NCBI GenBank assembly: GCA_022822185.1
Contig: JAJECE010000043.1
Span: forward strand, 1 to 41,799
Direction: 5' to 3'
Source of the DNA: Rhodothermales bacterium
GTDB taxonomy: Bacteria; Bacteroidota; Rhodothermia; Rhodothermales; Bin80
DNA: 41,799 bases
Of the stretch, positions 1 to 7,364 are shown piece after piece. Positions within the stretch are counted from its first letter, which is position 1; each line of letters begins with the position of its first letter. The translations under genes were made by a program, and so were the position numbers. The notes below the pieces were generated by a model. That model saw nothing but the letters and a program-made list of their open reading frames with translations. It was not told the origin of the DNA and ran no database searches.

Positions 1-102
1 GTTATGCACGATGGTGCGACCCAAGCAAGGGAGCCGGCTGCGTTAATACACACGGTCGGATCCGTGCAGGGCATCCACGGAACCCCGTGCCCCTACCACG
101 AT
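1..102 (+). ncRNA. 3' end of a group II intron (domains V and VI)
   Basis: Bases 31-62 fold like group II intron domain V. The lower stem GAGCCG pairs with CGGAUC, and a short upper helix (GCGU with ACAC, one mismatch) sits above the characteristic two-base AC bulge at 52-53, closed by a UUAAUA-type loop. Bases 69-92 form a second hairpin (GGG/CCC and CACGG/CCGUG arms), consistent with domain VI. The intron would end at about 95-102 (CUACCACGAU). The rest of the intron and any reverse transcriptase lie outside the window. The fold was done by hand and the exact splice site is uncertain. Confidence 0.5.
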
Positions 103-195
103 GAACGGTTCGCTTGGGATGGAAGGATCCCGAACAGAGTCAGATGCAAAAATGGAAGTTTTTGAGCAAAATTAACTATGTCAAGTTAATCTATT

Positions 196-969
196 TTGCA
201 ACAGGCAGTCCTTACCGATGCGAATGCACTGGTGGCAAATCGCGGAGAAACTGCGATTGATGTCATGGATGTCTTTGAAGAGGCGAAGCAGCAGGGAGCA
301 TTCACATTCTGGAATCATCCCGCATGGACATCACAGCGTGCGGACGGAATCGCAGAACTGGACGAGATGCACCGGACACTCATTGAGAAAGGCCTGCTGC
401 ATGGCATTGAGGTAGCGAACCAATTCACCTACTCGGATGAAGCACTCCAGATTGCCCTGGACCATAATCTGGCGATCCTTGGCACCAGTGATGTGCACGG
501 ACTGATCGACTGGGACTTCGAGGTCGCCAAAGGCGGACACCGCCCGGTAACGCTGGTATTTGCAGAGGAGCGGACTGCCGAAGGTATTCATGAAGGTCTG
601 CGGACCCGCCGCACCGCTGCCTGGCACCGCAATACGCTGATCGGGCGCGAATCCGAACTCCTGCCCCTGCTTCACGCATCCATCACCGTCGCGGGGGCAG
701 AATTCCGGCCCGGTACTTCCGTCTTGAATGTTACGATGATCAATCATTCGGATGCCCGTTTTTTGTTGCGAAACACCTCTGATTTTACGTTCCACGAGGA
801 TGCAGATCTCGTAGAGGTAGCTCCCCACGCACAGACGGGATTCGTTCTGAAAACGTCTGGGCACGATGCGCCTTATCTGATCACCTTTGAGGTTCTGAAT
901 GCGATCACCGCACCCGGTACGCACCCCGAAATCACGCTCACGATTGACACGGATTCTTCTCTGGAATGA
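196..969 (+). CDS. PHP-domain phosphoesterase (Sb-PDE-like), 5'-truncated
   Basis: The 257-residue frame matches the C-terminal two thirds of PHP-superfamily metal-dependent phosphoesterases of the Sb-PDE type. Visible family blocks are the FTFWNHPAW metal-site segment (about residues 37-45), GIEVAN with YSDEALQIALDHNL (about 70-90), and GTSDVHGLIDW (about 96-106), followed by a beta-rich C-terminal domain. Full-length relatives are roughly 390 residues and start with a signal peptide and an HxH metal motif; both are missing here. The frame is closed by a stop at 187, and 103-190 shows no homologous coding in any frame. The only start is TTG at 196 with no evident ribosome site, so this is probably a non-functional remnant. 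It is next to the group II intron end, which suggests a rearrangement. Confidence 0.7.
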   Translation: MQQAVLTDANALVANRGETAIDVMDVFEEAKQQGAFTFWNHPAWTSQRADGIAELDEMHRTLIEKGLLHGIEVANQFTYSDEALQIALDHNLAILGTSDVHGLIDWDFEVAKGGHRPVTLVFAEERTAEGIHEGLRTRRTAAWHRNTLIGRESELLPLLHASITVAGAEFRPGTSVLNVTMINHSDARFLLRNTSDFTFHEDADLVEVAPHAQTGFVLKTSGHDAPYLITFEVLNAITAPGTHPEITLTIDTDSSLE

Positions 970-1041
970 TACAGAATTGTGACGATTTGCCCGTACGCAG
1001 CGACTAAGGGGTAACGTTTAATTCATTATTTCGTCTCAACC

Positions 1042-1473
1042 ATGAAACGCTTTCTTGTATACTTTCCGCTCCTTCTTGCCGGCTGTGTGACAACCCAGAG
1101 CCTGCCGGTAGAAGACCGTTCCCGCACCTATGATATGGATTACGACTTTGTTTTTGACGCGGCAGTACAAATGCTTGCTGAACAAGGCTTTGCAATCATA
1201 GACGCGGAAAAAGACGAAGGGATCATCAACACCGATTACCGTGCTGAGGGAGAATTCCTGAGTTTTCTGACAGGTTCTACACGCTTAAAAGTCTCCGCGC
1301 TGGTATCGGATGCGCCGGGGGGGACACGGGTTCTGCTCAATCTAGATGTCCAGGATGCAGACTCATCCGTGGACGGAGGCGGCTTCTATAATTCACGAAG
1401 CCTTTCGCCGCGCGTTGCCCGCAGATACTACCGGGACATGTTTGAAGCTCTGGACGCGTATCTAGCCGAGTAA
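1042..1473 (+). CDS. Small outer-membrane-type lipoprotein
   Basis: This 143-residue protein starts with a short lipoprotein signal peptide ending in a lipobox (LLAGC, Cys15), so it is probably lipid-anchored in the envelope. The mature part has one compact domain of alternating strands and helices: FDAAVQMLAEQGF, then IINTDYRAE, then two strand-rich segments ending in a helix (YYRDMFEALDAYL). This general pattern recalls BamC-like or similar small periplasmic domains, but I do not recognise a specific family. It lies 72 bp after the truncated phosphoesterase and converges on the PhoX-like gene with only 16 bp between the stops. The ATG at 1042 is chosen because it begins directly with the signal peptide. 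Confidence 0.7.
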   Translation: MKRFLVYFPLLLAGCVTTQSLPVEDRSRTYDMDYDFVFDAAVQMLAEQGFAIIDAEKDEGIINTDYRAEGEFLSFLTGSTRLKVSALVSDAPGGTRVLLNLDVQDADSSVDGGGFYNSRSLSPRVARRYYRDMFEALDAYLAE

Positions 1474-1489
1474 TCGGAACGGGTCAGCG

Positions 1490-2851
1490 TCAGATCCAGG
1501 GACCGGTGATGGCCAGTGTCAGCCCGTCCCACTGGATATTCACAAACAGCGTGGTACCGTCGGGAGAGAAGGTTGCCCCTGCTAACTCCGAGTCACTCAC
1601 AGCGTTGCGAGCGAACTTATAAAGTTCCCCCTCCGGGGTAATTCCGACCAGAAACTGTTCATTCGACCCATCCTCACACACAATCAGATCTCCCCAGGGA
1701 GTAACCGTCAGGTTGTCTGCATTCTCAATCAGACCGGGATCATTGGGCTCTACGAATAACTCCAGCCTCTCCTCTGCAGGAATCAGTCGCCAGATCTGAC
1801 CACATTTGGCACTGCCCCCGTTGGTGCAGGCGAAGTAAACGGCATCATTGCCGTACCACATCCCTTCTCCGCGTGCAAACCGGGCTGCCCCCTGATCAAA
1901 TCCTCGGAGGCGCAAGTCATTCAGTGGCGCTTCAACCTCATCCAGATCAATCCAGCGCACATCCATCTGTGCCCCAACGGTTACCATCTGTGTATCCCAG
2001 TTACGGGTATCCAGGCTGGGCCTACCGACAATCTGGAGTGCCTGTAACCGCCCGCCCATTTCCAGATTCGCCGGATCCCGCGGAATAAAACGATAGATCA
2101 GACTATCGTGTGCATCTTCGGTCTGGTAGATGATATTGGTCGCCGGATCCACTGCCACTGCCTCATGATTAAATCGTCCCATTGCACGGATTGGAACCGG
2201 GCGGGCAATCTGTGGGGTGACGCTTGCAGGAACCTGAAAGACATAGCCATGATCCCGGGCAAGGGCATCTCCCGCCAGATGTGTGGTCTCTTCGCAGGTA
2301 ATCCAGGTATTCCACGGGGTCGGCCCGCCTGCACAGTTGCGCAGGGTTCCGGCGAGGCTCAGATATTGGGAGACGATCTCTTGTTTTGCGGTGTCATAGA
2401 CAAAGGTGGTCGTCCCCCCAAGCGCGGGGCCTCCACCTGTACCGGCATCGTAAAGGAGCACCGGATCTATCCGGTCTGCAAGAACATTCTCCGTCCCAAA
2501 CGCCCCCATCTCTGGATCTGCATCCAGATTTACTTCATGGTTGCGAATCACAATCGTCTCTCCCTGGGGGCCGGCAAAGGTAGCCATCCCGTCTGGTGCA
2601 CCGGGCACATGGAACCCGTCACTCATTTGATCTCCCTTGCGGGACACGATCTTATAACGAAACTTTTCCGGCAGATCCATAATTCCTGCCGGATCTGATA
2701 CGAGAGGCCCGAACCGTTCTCTCGCCTGTGCAGGAAAGCTTTGGCACCCAACTAGGGATTGAAGCCCGGCAAAACCAAGCGCAAATGCACCGGATGTCTT
2801 CAGAAACTGGCGACGGGAAGCAATGGAAACAGGATTTTTCAAGACTTGCAT
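1490..2851 (-). CDS. PhoX-family (DUF839) Tat-exported protein, putative alkaline phosphatase
   Basis: 453 residues. The N-terminus carries a twin-arginine signal (SRRQFLK, Arg13-Arg14) followed by a hydrophobic stretch ending in VGC (Cys36), so it is probably Tat-exported and possibly lipid-anchored. The body reads as the PhoX/DUF839 beta-propeller: a VIRNHEVN segment, a CAGGPTPWNTWITCEET block near residue 170, FNHEAVAVDP near 228, YQTEDAHDSLIYRF near 245, and ENADNLTVTPWGDLIVCEDG near 375. These are family hallmarks that in PhoX hold calcium, iron and phosphate ligands. Many family members are unstudied, so phosphatase activity is inferred. It is transcribed alone. No clear Pho-type operator was seen in the upstream 2852-3000 segment. 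Confidence 0.85.
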   Translation of the reverse strand: MQVLKNPVSIASRRQFLKTSGAFALGFAGLQSLVGCQSFPAQARERFGPLVSDPAGIMDLPEKFRYKIVSRKGDQMSDGFHVPGAPDGMATFAGPQGETIVIRNHEVNLDADPEMGAFGTENVLADRIDPVLLYDAGTGGGPALGGTTTFVYDTAKQEIVSQYLSLAGTLRNCAGGPTPWNTWITCEETTHLAGDALARDHGYVFQVPASVTPQIARPVPIRAMGRFNHEAVAVDPATNIIYQTEDAHDSLIYRFIPRDPANLEMGGRLQALQIVGRPSLDTRNWDTQMVTVGAQMDVRWIDLDEVEAPLNDLRLRGFDQGAARFARGEGMWYGNDAVYFACTNGGSAKCGQIWRLIPAEERLELFVEPNDPGLIENADNLTVTPWGDLIVCEDGSNEQFLVGITPEGELYKFARNAVSDSELAGATFSPDGTTLFVNIQWDGLTLAITGPWI

Positions 2852-3485
2852 GATCTTCGTTGGTATGGCTAGATATTTAAGTACAAAGCGATTGAAGCCA
2901 AGACTGGCTTGTGAGCGGTTTCAACGCTCAAACAACCATTGTGTACCAAAATCCAGCATCTATTTTGGAGGCACAAATCCTCCATTCACTGGAGAGTCCT
3001 GGATTCGCCTCCACCATCACATCAGGCGGTGTTACGGCTTTTTGATTTATGCCTTCCCCGCATCGAAGATATCAGTATCCGTACGAAAATCCTGTTTTTG
3101 GCGGTTTGTTTCGTTGATTGTATATTCAGATGAATTTTGTGACTCTGCCGTTCTGAGAGTGATATAGGATCTGGCGTGTTCCGTCCATCTTCTCGGCGGA
3201 GCCTGCGCATGGGGCAGGAGGCTAGGCTGATTTCGAAAGGATTGCTTCCCGTTCGGCCTTCCAATTGTGGGGGAGAAAAGTGTACAGTTCGGATTCCGCT
3301 GCCTTACCGATCTATTTCAATGCCTTTTTTCCTGTCTCCGACGAATGCATGGTAGATTACATGTTCGGCCTTCCAAGGGTGCGTATTTTATTCAGCGACA
3401 AACAAACGGTGTACATGACCTATGGTTATGCAACTTTTGGAATTCGTGTGTAGTTGAGGCATCCGAGTTGATCACTTTATGCCAA
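2852..3485. other. Intergenic stretch without a supported gene
   Basis: Short frames exist on both strands but none has family-like composition or a convincing start. A 14-base sequence (GTTCGGCCTTCCAA) occurs at 3251-3264 and again at 3363-3376. The segment contains the upstream region of the PhoX-like gene (minus strand) and that of the DUF2335-like gene (plus strand). The open frame of the latter extends back to 3267, but its first 73 codons look non-native. Confidence 0.4.
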
Positions 3486-4268
3486 ATGTCAAGAAATGCT
3501 ATCCAAGACCATGAAGCCGGCGACGGTTCACTAAGCGAAGAGGATGTCAAAGCACTTTGTCAGGGATTGAGAGATATGCTTGCCAATCTTAGTGCACGGG
3601 ACGAGTATTGGGAACGAATTAATGAGGAAGAGGCCGAACTGCAGGATAATCCCCCTAGTTTACTTGACGAAATGGTGAGTCTCCAATCTACACCTTGGGG
3701 CGTTGAGCCAAGAATCTCGTTAGAGGACTGGACAGATGGTATGGCATGTGTGTGGGCGAATGTGGGGAGATATCTCAGAATTGCTATGGATAGGACTTCC
3801 GTGAAAGAATCAAAACATATCCATAATGACGGACTGCGGGACAGTTCGCAGAACAAAGTGACCGAACGGGCAGAGGATTTACCCGAGGAACACGAGTCTT
3901 CCAATGTAAACTCGCCACAAGAGTTGGCCGTGCTTATGCGTACGGTAATCAGCAGGACTTGTTTGGAAGAGTACTCATGACCAATTCCACAAGCAGAACA
4001 GTTTGAAAAATACGAGAGGGTATTTCCAGATGCAGCCAAAGAGATTTTGGACATGGCTAAAGAAGGACAGCAGATCCGAAAGACGAGAATTAGCCTTGAG
4101 CGCCGCCGCATCAATGCAGCAGTATCTGTATCCTTCGGGATGATGAGTTTGGCGGGCATCGGTATTTTTCCGGGAATTTCATGGACGATTGCAGTTCCTT
4201 TAGGCCTCAGTGGAATGATCACCTTTCTTCTGCGTGAATTCTCAAAGGTCTTGAAATCTCGTCCGTAA
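3486..4268 (+). pseudogene. DUF2335-type membrane protein interrupted by an in-frame TGA
   Basis: The reading frame ends at TGA 3978-3980 and continues in the same frame to 4268. The part after the stop is recognisably the DUF2335 domain: PIPQAEQFEKYERVFPDAAKEI, then a helix rich in Arg/Glu, then two hydrophobic segments (about 4110-4165 and 4180-4235) and a basic tail. Family members read YSGPxPxPE at this point, so the TGA stands where a Gly (GGA) codon is expected, one substitution away. The 164 residues before the stop are acidic and helical and of unknown role. The ATG at 3486 is preferred over 3267, whose extension looks random. The gene is probably dead, or it yields a soluble 164-residue protein. 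Readthrough is not excluded. Confidence 0.6.
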
Positions 4269-4633
4269 CCTGACTCCAGTCCCAGACAAAAACTGTTGTC
4301 AGAGGGCCTCTTGATGAACAGATTTGAGCGGCAGTACACTTTGATCTACCGCCGCTCAGTATACCGGAGGATGATTTGAACTCAAACCCCGAAGATTGTC
4401 AGTGCTGGATAATATCCGTACGACAATCCATCTATACTGACTACATTTCTGTCTGGAGATTGTATCCGTTCCGCGGTATAATTCCGGGAGATATGTTAAG
4501 GAAGTGACGAAGGAAACAGGAAGTCTTCGGGAATTTGAGGAATTCATTGATGCGGAGACATTGGTCTCGTAAAGAAATTAGAAGGATCGGAATTGTTTTC
4601 CCTGTCTGTATGATCTTCATACCTGTACTGATG
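4269..4633. other. Intergenic stretch with a weak hairpin and a start-less open frame
   Basis: An imperfect hairpin at 4293-4321 (CTGTT/AACAG outer arms, GAG/CTC inner arms) follows the DUF2335-like gene and could end transcription, but it has no T-tract. From 4330 to 4499 the plus strand has an open frame (reads ...DLPPLSIPEDDL...YISVWRLYPFRGIIPGD...) with no usable start codon. It may be a gene remnant. I recognise nothing else here. Confidence 0.3.
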
Positions 4634-5095
4634 TCACTCCTGCTTTGCCTTGAGAAATTCGCCAGCAATCATCTCCACCGCATCCTCCAGCACCATTAGA
4701 ACCTCTTCTTTACTGGATGTGCCCGTAGATCTGCTAAACATTCCCCCATCAGACAATCCAACCGTCATGGCAACGTTTCCACGGTAAATCCAATGTACGA
4801 CATCTATGTCAAACGATACGACACAACTACCATCTGGATAAATGGCGAGTGCAGAAAAACGCAGGGCCCCCGGCGCAGAATCACGTACTGTGAATTCCGC
4901 CTGCCTCAGCGCTGACTCCGCCCCTGCCTTGACTGTATCTTCAAGCGGGAGACACTGCCCCTGTTTATTTTCAACCATGGACGCATCAACACTGATTGCA
5001 TTGATTTCGGATATAACATCCGGGTTTACATATTGTGCGGCAGCTGAATCAACCACAAATGCAAGTACCACGAAGAAGGGGATGGAGCGCAGCAT
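4634..5095 (-). CDS. Small secreted protein of unknown function
   Basis: 153 residues, starting with a clear Sec signal peptide (MLRSIPFFVVLAFVVDSAAAQ, cleavage expected after AAA-Q near residue 21). The mature part is about 130 residues with alternating strands (FTVRDSAPGALRFSALAIYP, CVVSFDIDVVHWIY, AMTVGLSDGGMF) and a C-terminal helix (VLEDAVEMIAGEFLKAKQE). Two cysteines (in QGQCLP and GSCVV) could form a disulphide. I do not recognise the family. The gene stands alone, facing the DUF2335-like gene. Composition and the signal peptide support it being a real gene. Confidence 0.65.
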   Translation of the reverse strand: MLRSIPFFVVLAFVVDSAAAQYVNPDVISEINAISVDASMVENKQGQCLPLEDTVKAGAESALRQAEFTVRDSAPGALRFSALAIYPDGSCVVSFDIDVVHWIYRGNVAMTVGLSDGGMFSRSTGTSSKEEVLMVLEDAVEMIAGEFLKAKQE

Positions 5096-5301
5096 GGGAC
5101 GATTGGAGTTTATTTCCTGAAATATAGCAAATCTCCATACGACTTTCCTGAAACCCTGGGTACGTAATCTGCACCTTGTGGACTGTTGAATTGGCTTACA
5201 TTCCAGCCATCTTTACCGAATACCACGTTGCATGGAGAAGATCCTGATATATGTGGATGTATAAGCCTGAACTTCGTACATATTGGGAGCACCTAAATTT
5301 T

Positions 5302-5849
5302 TAGAGAAATTTTCGGGAACAAGGTACTTGTACTTGCGTGCCAGCGTGTGTTAAGTCATCCATAACCGCCTGATTCCATGTCAGAACATCCAAAAACTCA
5401 GGACCAAGCGCATGAGATTAACATTCCACAAAACGGCACCCAAAAGCCGGTGGAGGAGGAGTATGTCATAAGGCCATACGGCAAAGTCAGCAAGGAAACC
5501 ATTCGTATCCTTGAGGAGGTGAAGGTTCGTCGAGCGCTGGCACTTGAACTCCTGGCTGATCATTAAGGAGCATTATCAAGTTACTTTAGACGATGCCTTA
5601 ATCGATAACGCGCATGCCTTAGGCACCAAGCCGATGATTCTCAACCGGAACAGTCTCCTATCTGCACTCGACAGCCTCTATCATAGGTGTCACATAGAAC
5701 TCCATTAGAAGGCAGTGGCCCTTATCCATGCCATTATCCTGAATCATCCTTTCATGGATGGCAATAAACGTACGGCATTGCATCTCCTGGAAGCACTCAC
5801 AAATCGGATTGAATACAGACTGGTAGTGGAAGATCTCGTACTGTACGAT
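5302..5849. repeat. Direct repeat copy A of the Doc module (partner at 6274-6821)
   Basis: From about 5302 to 5849 the sequence is collinear with 6274-6821 at a constant offset of 972 bp and without indels across the coding part. The shared block starts in the leader (TTTCGGGAACAAG at 5311 and 6283), runs through the 62-codon gene and the Doc-like frame, and ends at the codons LVLYD. After this, copy A switches to insertion-sequence remnant DNA. Weaker similarity (GAATACCAC followed by a GATC stretch) precedes both copies near 5216 and 6087. Confidence 0.8.
5378..5566 (+). CDS. Small acidic protein upstream of Doc, copy A (possible antitoxin)
   Basis: 62 residues, beginning MSEHPKTQDQAHEI. 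The N-terminal half is polar and probably disordered. The C-terminal half is helical and charged (YGKVSKETIRILEEVKVRRALALELLADH). It overlaps the start of the Doc-like frame, which is read in the +1 frame. Type II antitoxins of Doc toxins sit in this position and inhibit the toxin through a C-terminal or separate helix, so an antitoxin role is plausible but unproven. It is nearly identical to the copy at 6350. No clear Shine-Dalgarno precedes the ATG in either copy. Confidence 0.5.
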   Translation: MSEHPKTQDQAHEINIPQNGTQKPVEEEYVIRPYGKVSKETIRILEEVKVRRALALELLADH

Positions 5850-5909
5850 CTGACTTCGACGGTCACCCCCCAAATGGAAATACGCAAAGCAGGATTTCCG
5901 GAAAAATGA
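5559..5909 (+). pseudogene. Decayed Doc/Fic-family toxin, copy A
   Basis: The frame contains the Fic core motif HPFMDGNKRT (from 5745) of Doc-type toxins, which modify translation factors. Compared with the intact copy B it carries TAG at 5706-5708 where copy B has GAG (6678-6680), a nonsense change. It also loses its C-terminus after LVLYD at 5849. The remaining codons (reading to EIRKAGFPEK and stop at 5909) come from the neighbouring insertion-sequence end, because the same bases recur at about 10165. It is almost certainly inactive. There is no ATG at the expected start, as in copy B. Confidence 0.7.
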
Positions 5910-6085
5910 GGACTACTCGTCCCCCTTCTCATGGGTAAAGCCTGTGTTAATGAGCACGATCTGAATGTCGTGTTCAGGAGTGCGTTCCTTGAAGAGCACC
6001 GTCTGGCGATGCAGGGTTTGATTGACGACTTGAGGAAGACGAATGCCCTTTTCGGTCACCTTGTGGGGGAAAAGATATCCTGACT
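5870..6085 (-). mobile_element. 3' remnant of an IS1634/IS4-like transposase (remnant 1)
   Basis: Read on the minus strand, 6079-5913 encodes a transposase tail (SGYLFPHKVTEKGIRL, QTLHRQTVLFKE, IQIVLINTGF, then stop). It matches, block by block, the tail encoded at 10200-10370 on the minus strand. The element end (AATACGCAAAGCAGGATTTCCGG, around 5878-5900) also matches 10164-10186. Only about 215 bp remain. It abuts the point where Doc copy A is truncated. Confidence 0.55.
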
Positions 6086-6273
6086 TCGAATACCACATTG
6101 CTCTGAGAGGATCTTAACATATATTTATGCGTGAATCTGGATTTTTTTGCATTCTGAGGTTCTTGCAAAACTAATACTCCGGGTTAAAAAGTGCTCCTGG
6201 GTGCACTCAGGTGAATAAAAATCTTCAAGATTGAGAGTTTTGCGAGATGCTCCTCTGAGAACATATAAATTTT

Positions 6274-6821
6274 TTTGGAGATTTTCGGGAACAAGTTACT
6301 TGTACTTGCGTACCAGCGTGTATTAAATCGTCCATAACCGCCTGATTCCATGTCAGAACATCCAAAAACTCAAGACCAAGCACGTGAGATTGACATCCCA
6401 AAAAACGGCACACAAGAGCCGGTGGAGGAAGAGTACGTCATGACGCCATACGGCAAAGTTAGCAAGGAATCCCTTCGTATCATTGAGGAGGTGAAGGTTC
6501 GTCGAGCACTGGCACTTAAACTCTTGGCCGATCATTGAGGAGCACTATCAAGTTACTTTAGACGATGCGCTGATCTGCAACGCAAATGCCTTGGACTCCA
6601 AGCCGATGGTTCTCAACCGGAACAGTCTTCTCTCGGCACTCGGCAGACCCTACCATGGGTACCATGAAGAACTCCATGAGAAGGCGGCGGCCCTTGTCCA
6701 TGCAATTATATTAAATCATCCTTTCATGGATGGCAACAAGCGTACGGCATTATACCTGACAGAAATACTTCTGGATCGGAGTGGATACAGAATAACAGTG
6801 GAAGACCTTGTACTGTACGAT
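6274..6821. repeat. Direct repeat copy B of the Doc module (partner at 5302-5849)
   Basis: This is the second member of the 972-bp-offset repeat. It contains the complete two-gene module and continues past the homology into the intact C-terminus of the Doc-like gene. The arrangement indicates a tandem duplication, followed by insertion-sequence invasion and decay of copy A. Confidence 0.8.
6350..6538 (+). CDS. Small acidic protein upstream of Doc, copy B (possible antitoxin)
   Basis: 62 residues, differing from the copy at 5378 by a handful of substitutions and no indels. Both keep an open frame although the downstream toxin of copy A is dead, which may mean the small protein is still under selection. 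The helical C-terminal half (about residues 35-62) is rich in Glu, Lys and Arg. Its last codons overlap the start of the Doc-like frame by 8 bases in another phase. I do not recognise it as a Phd, AbrB or other named antitoxin, so the role rests on position only. Confidence 0.5.
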   Translation: MSEHPKTQDQAREIDIPKNGTQEPVEEEYVMTPYGKVSKESLRIIEEVKVRRALALKLLADH

Positions 6822-6902
6822 AAATTCATTCTGATTGCGAAGGGGGATGTAAGTTACGATCAGCTTTGTGCGTGGATGAAGTTGATCATTGAACCCGCGT
6901 AA
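6531..6902 (+). CDS. Doc/Fic-family toxin, copy B
   Basis: The frame reads HYQVTLDDAL, then NRNSLLSALGRPY and HEKAAALVHAIILNHPFMDGNKRTALYL, then GYRITVEDLVLYD and a final helix. This is the layout of death-on-curing (Doc) proteins: a short N-terminal helix, LxSAL...P, and the Fic motif H-P-F-x-D-G-N-K-R, here at about 6717-6743. Doc of phage P1 phosphorylates EF-Tu. Recognisable homology starts at about 6540, but no ATG or GTG is available there. The first conventional options are TTG at 6591 and ATG at 6606, which would delete the N-terminal helix. Translation may start at an ATT/ATC next to the upstream stop, or arise by frameshifting from the 62-codon gene. Confidence 0.7.
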   Translation: MIEEHYQVTLDDALICNANALDSKPMVLNRNSLLSALGRPYHGYHEELHEKAAALVHAIILNHPFMDGNKRTALYLTEILLDRSGYRITVEDLVLYDKFILIAKGDVSYDQLCAWMKLIIEPA

Positions 6903-7364
6903 CCATTCCCGCGACTGCCCTGCCTACAAGTCCGGCTCGTCGCGGTGACTCAAAAAATTTCCCATCTCCCATACGGTACCACATAAGACGGGGACCTGCC
7001 AACATGTGGATAAAGCGCTAAGCTTAAAATAGCGTGTCAGGATTTCGATATCGGTGAGCGTGATCTTTTTCCGCCCAGAGATCAAAACCCATCCTGTGCG
7101 GAAATGACATATTTACGGCGGCGAATTTCTATCAGAATAGCAGCCGTGACCGAACATAACGACAGTTTACCCTGTACCTCAGTTTCATTGTTCTACTCAA
7201 TACGGGGAATGCACTCCATTGCAAATTTTAATGCCTGAAGCTTTATCTTACTGTCTGCACCGGCTTTATCCGAATATTGATGCAAAATCTACAGTTGAAT
7301 CTGTCAATCTCGGCCCGTCCAAACATTCCAGTCCCACAAATTCGCTCATAGAAAAGGTGAGGAC
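6903..7364. other. Intergenic stretch, possible minus-strand gene remnant
   Basis: No gene with a start is supported. On the minus strand, about 7280-7080 reads ADSKIKLQALKFAMECIP...CSVTAAILIEIRRRKYVISAQ with one internal stop. This looks protein-like and may be a fragment of a lost gene. The end of the stretch holds the ribosome-binding site (AAAGGTGAGG, about 7353-7362) of the six-HTH gene. Confidence 0.3.

Noticed and set aside
3267..3485. N-terminal extension of the DUF2335-like frame
   Set aside because: The 73 extra residues are rich in Cys, Arg and Phe with no coherent structure; the ATG at 3486 begins the acidic helical part.
3978..3980. Selenocysteine at the TGA of the DUF2335-like gene
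   Set aside because: The expected residue is Gly, no selenoprotein is known in this family, and no SECIS-like hairpin was seen directly downstream.
5110..5292. 60-codon minus-strand frame upstream of Doc copy A
   Set aside because: It overlaps the leader of the duplicated module, is not conserved as a frame in the second copy and has no family-like motif.
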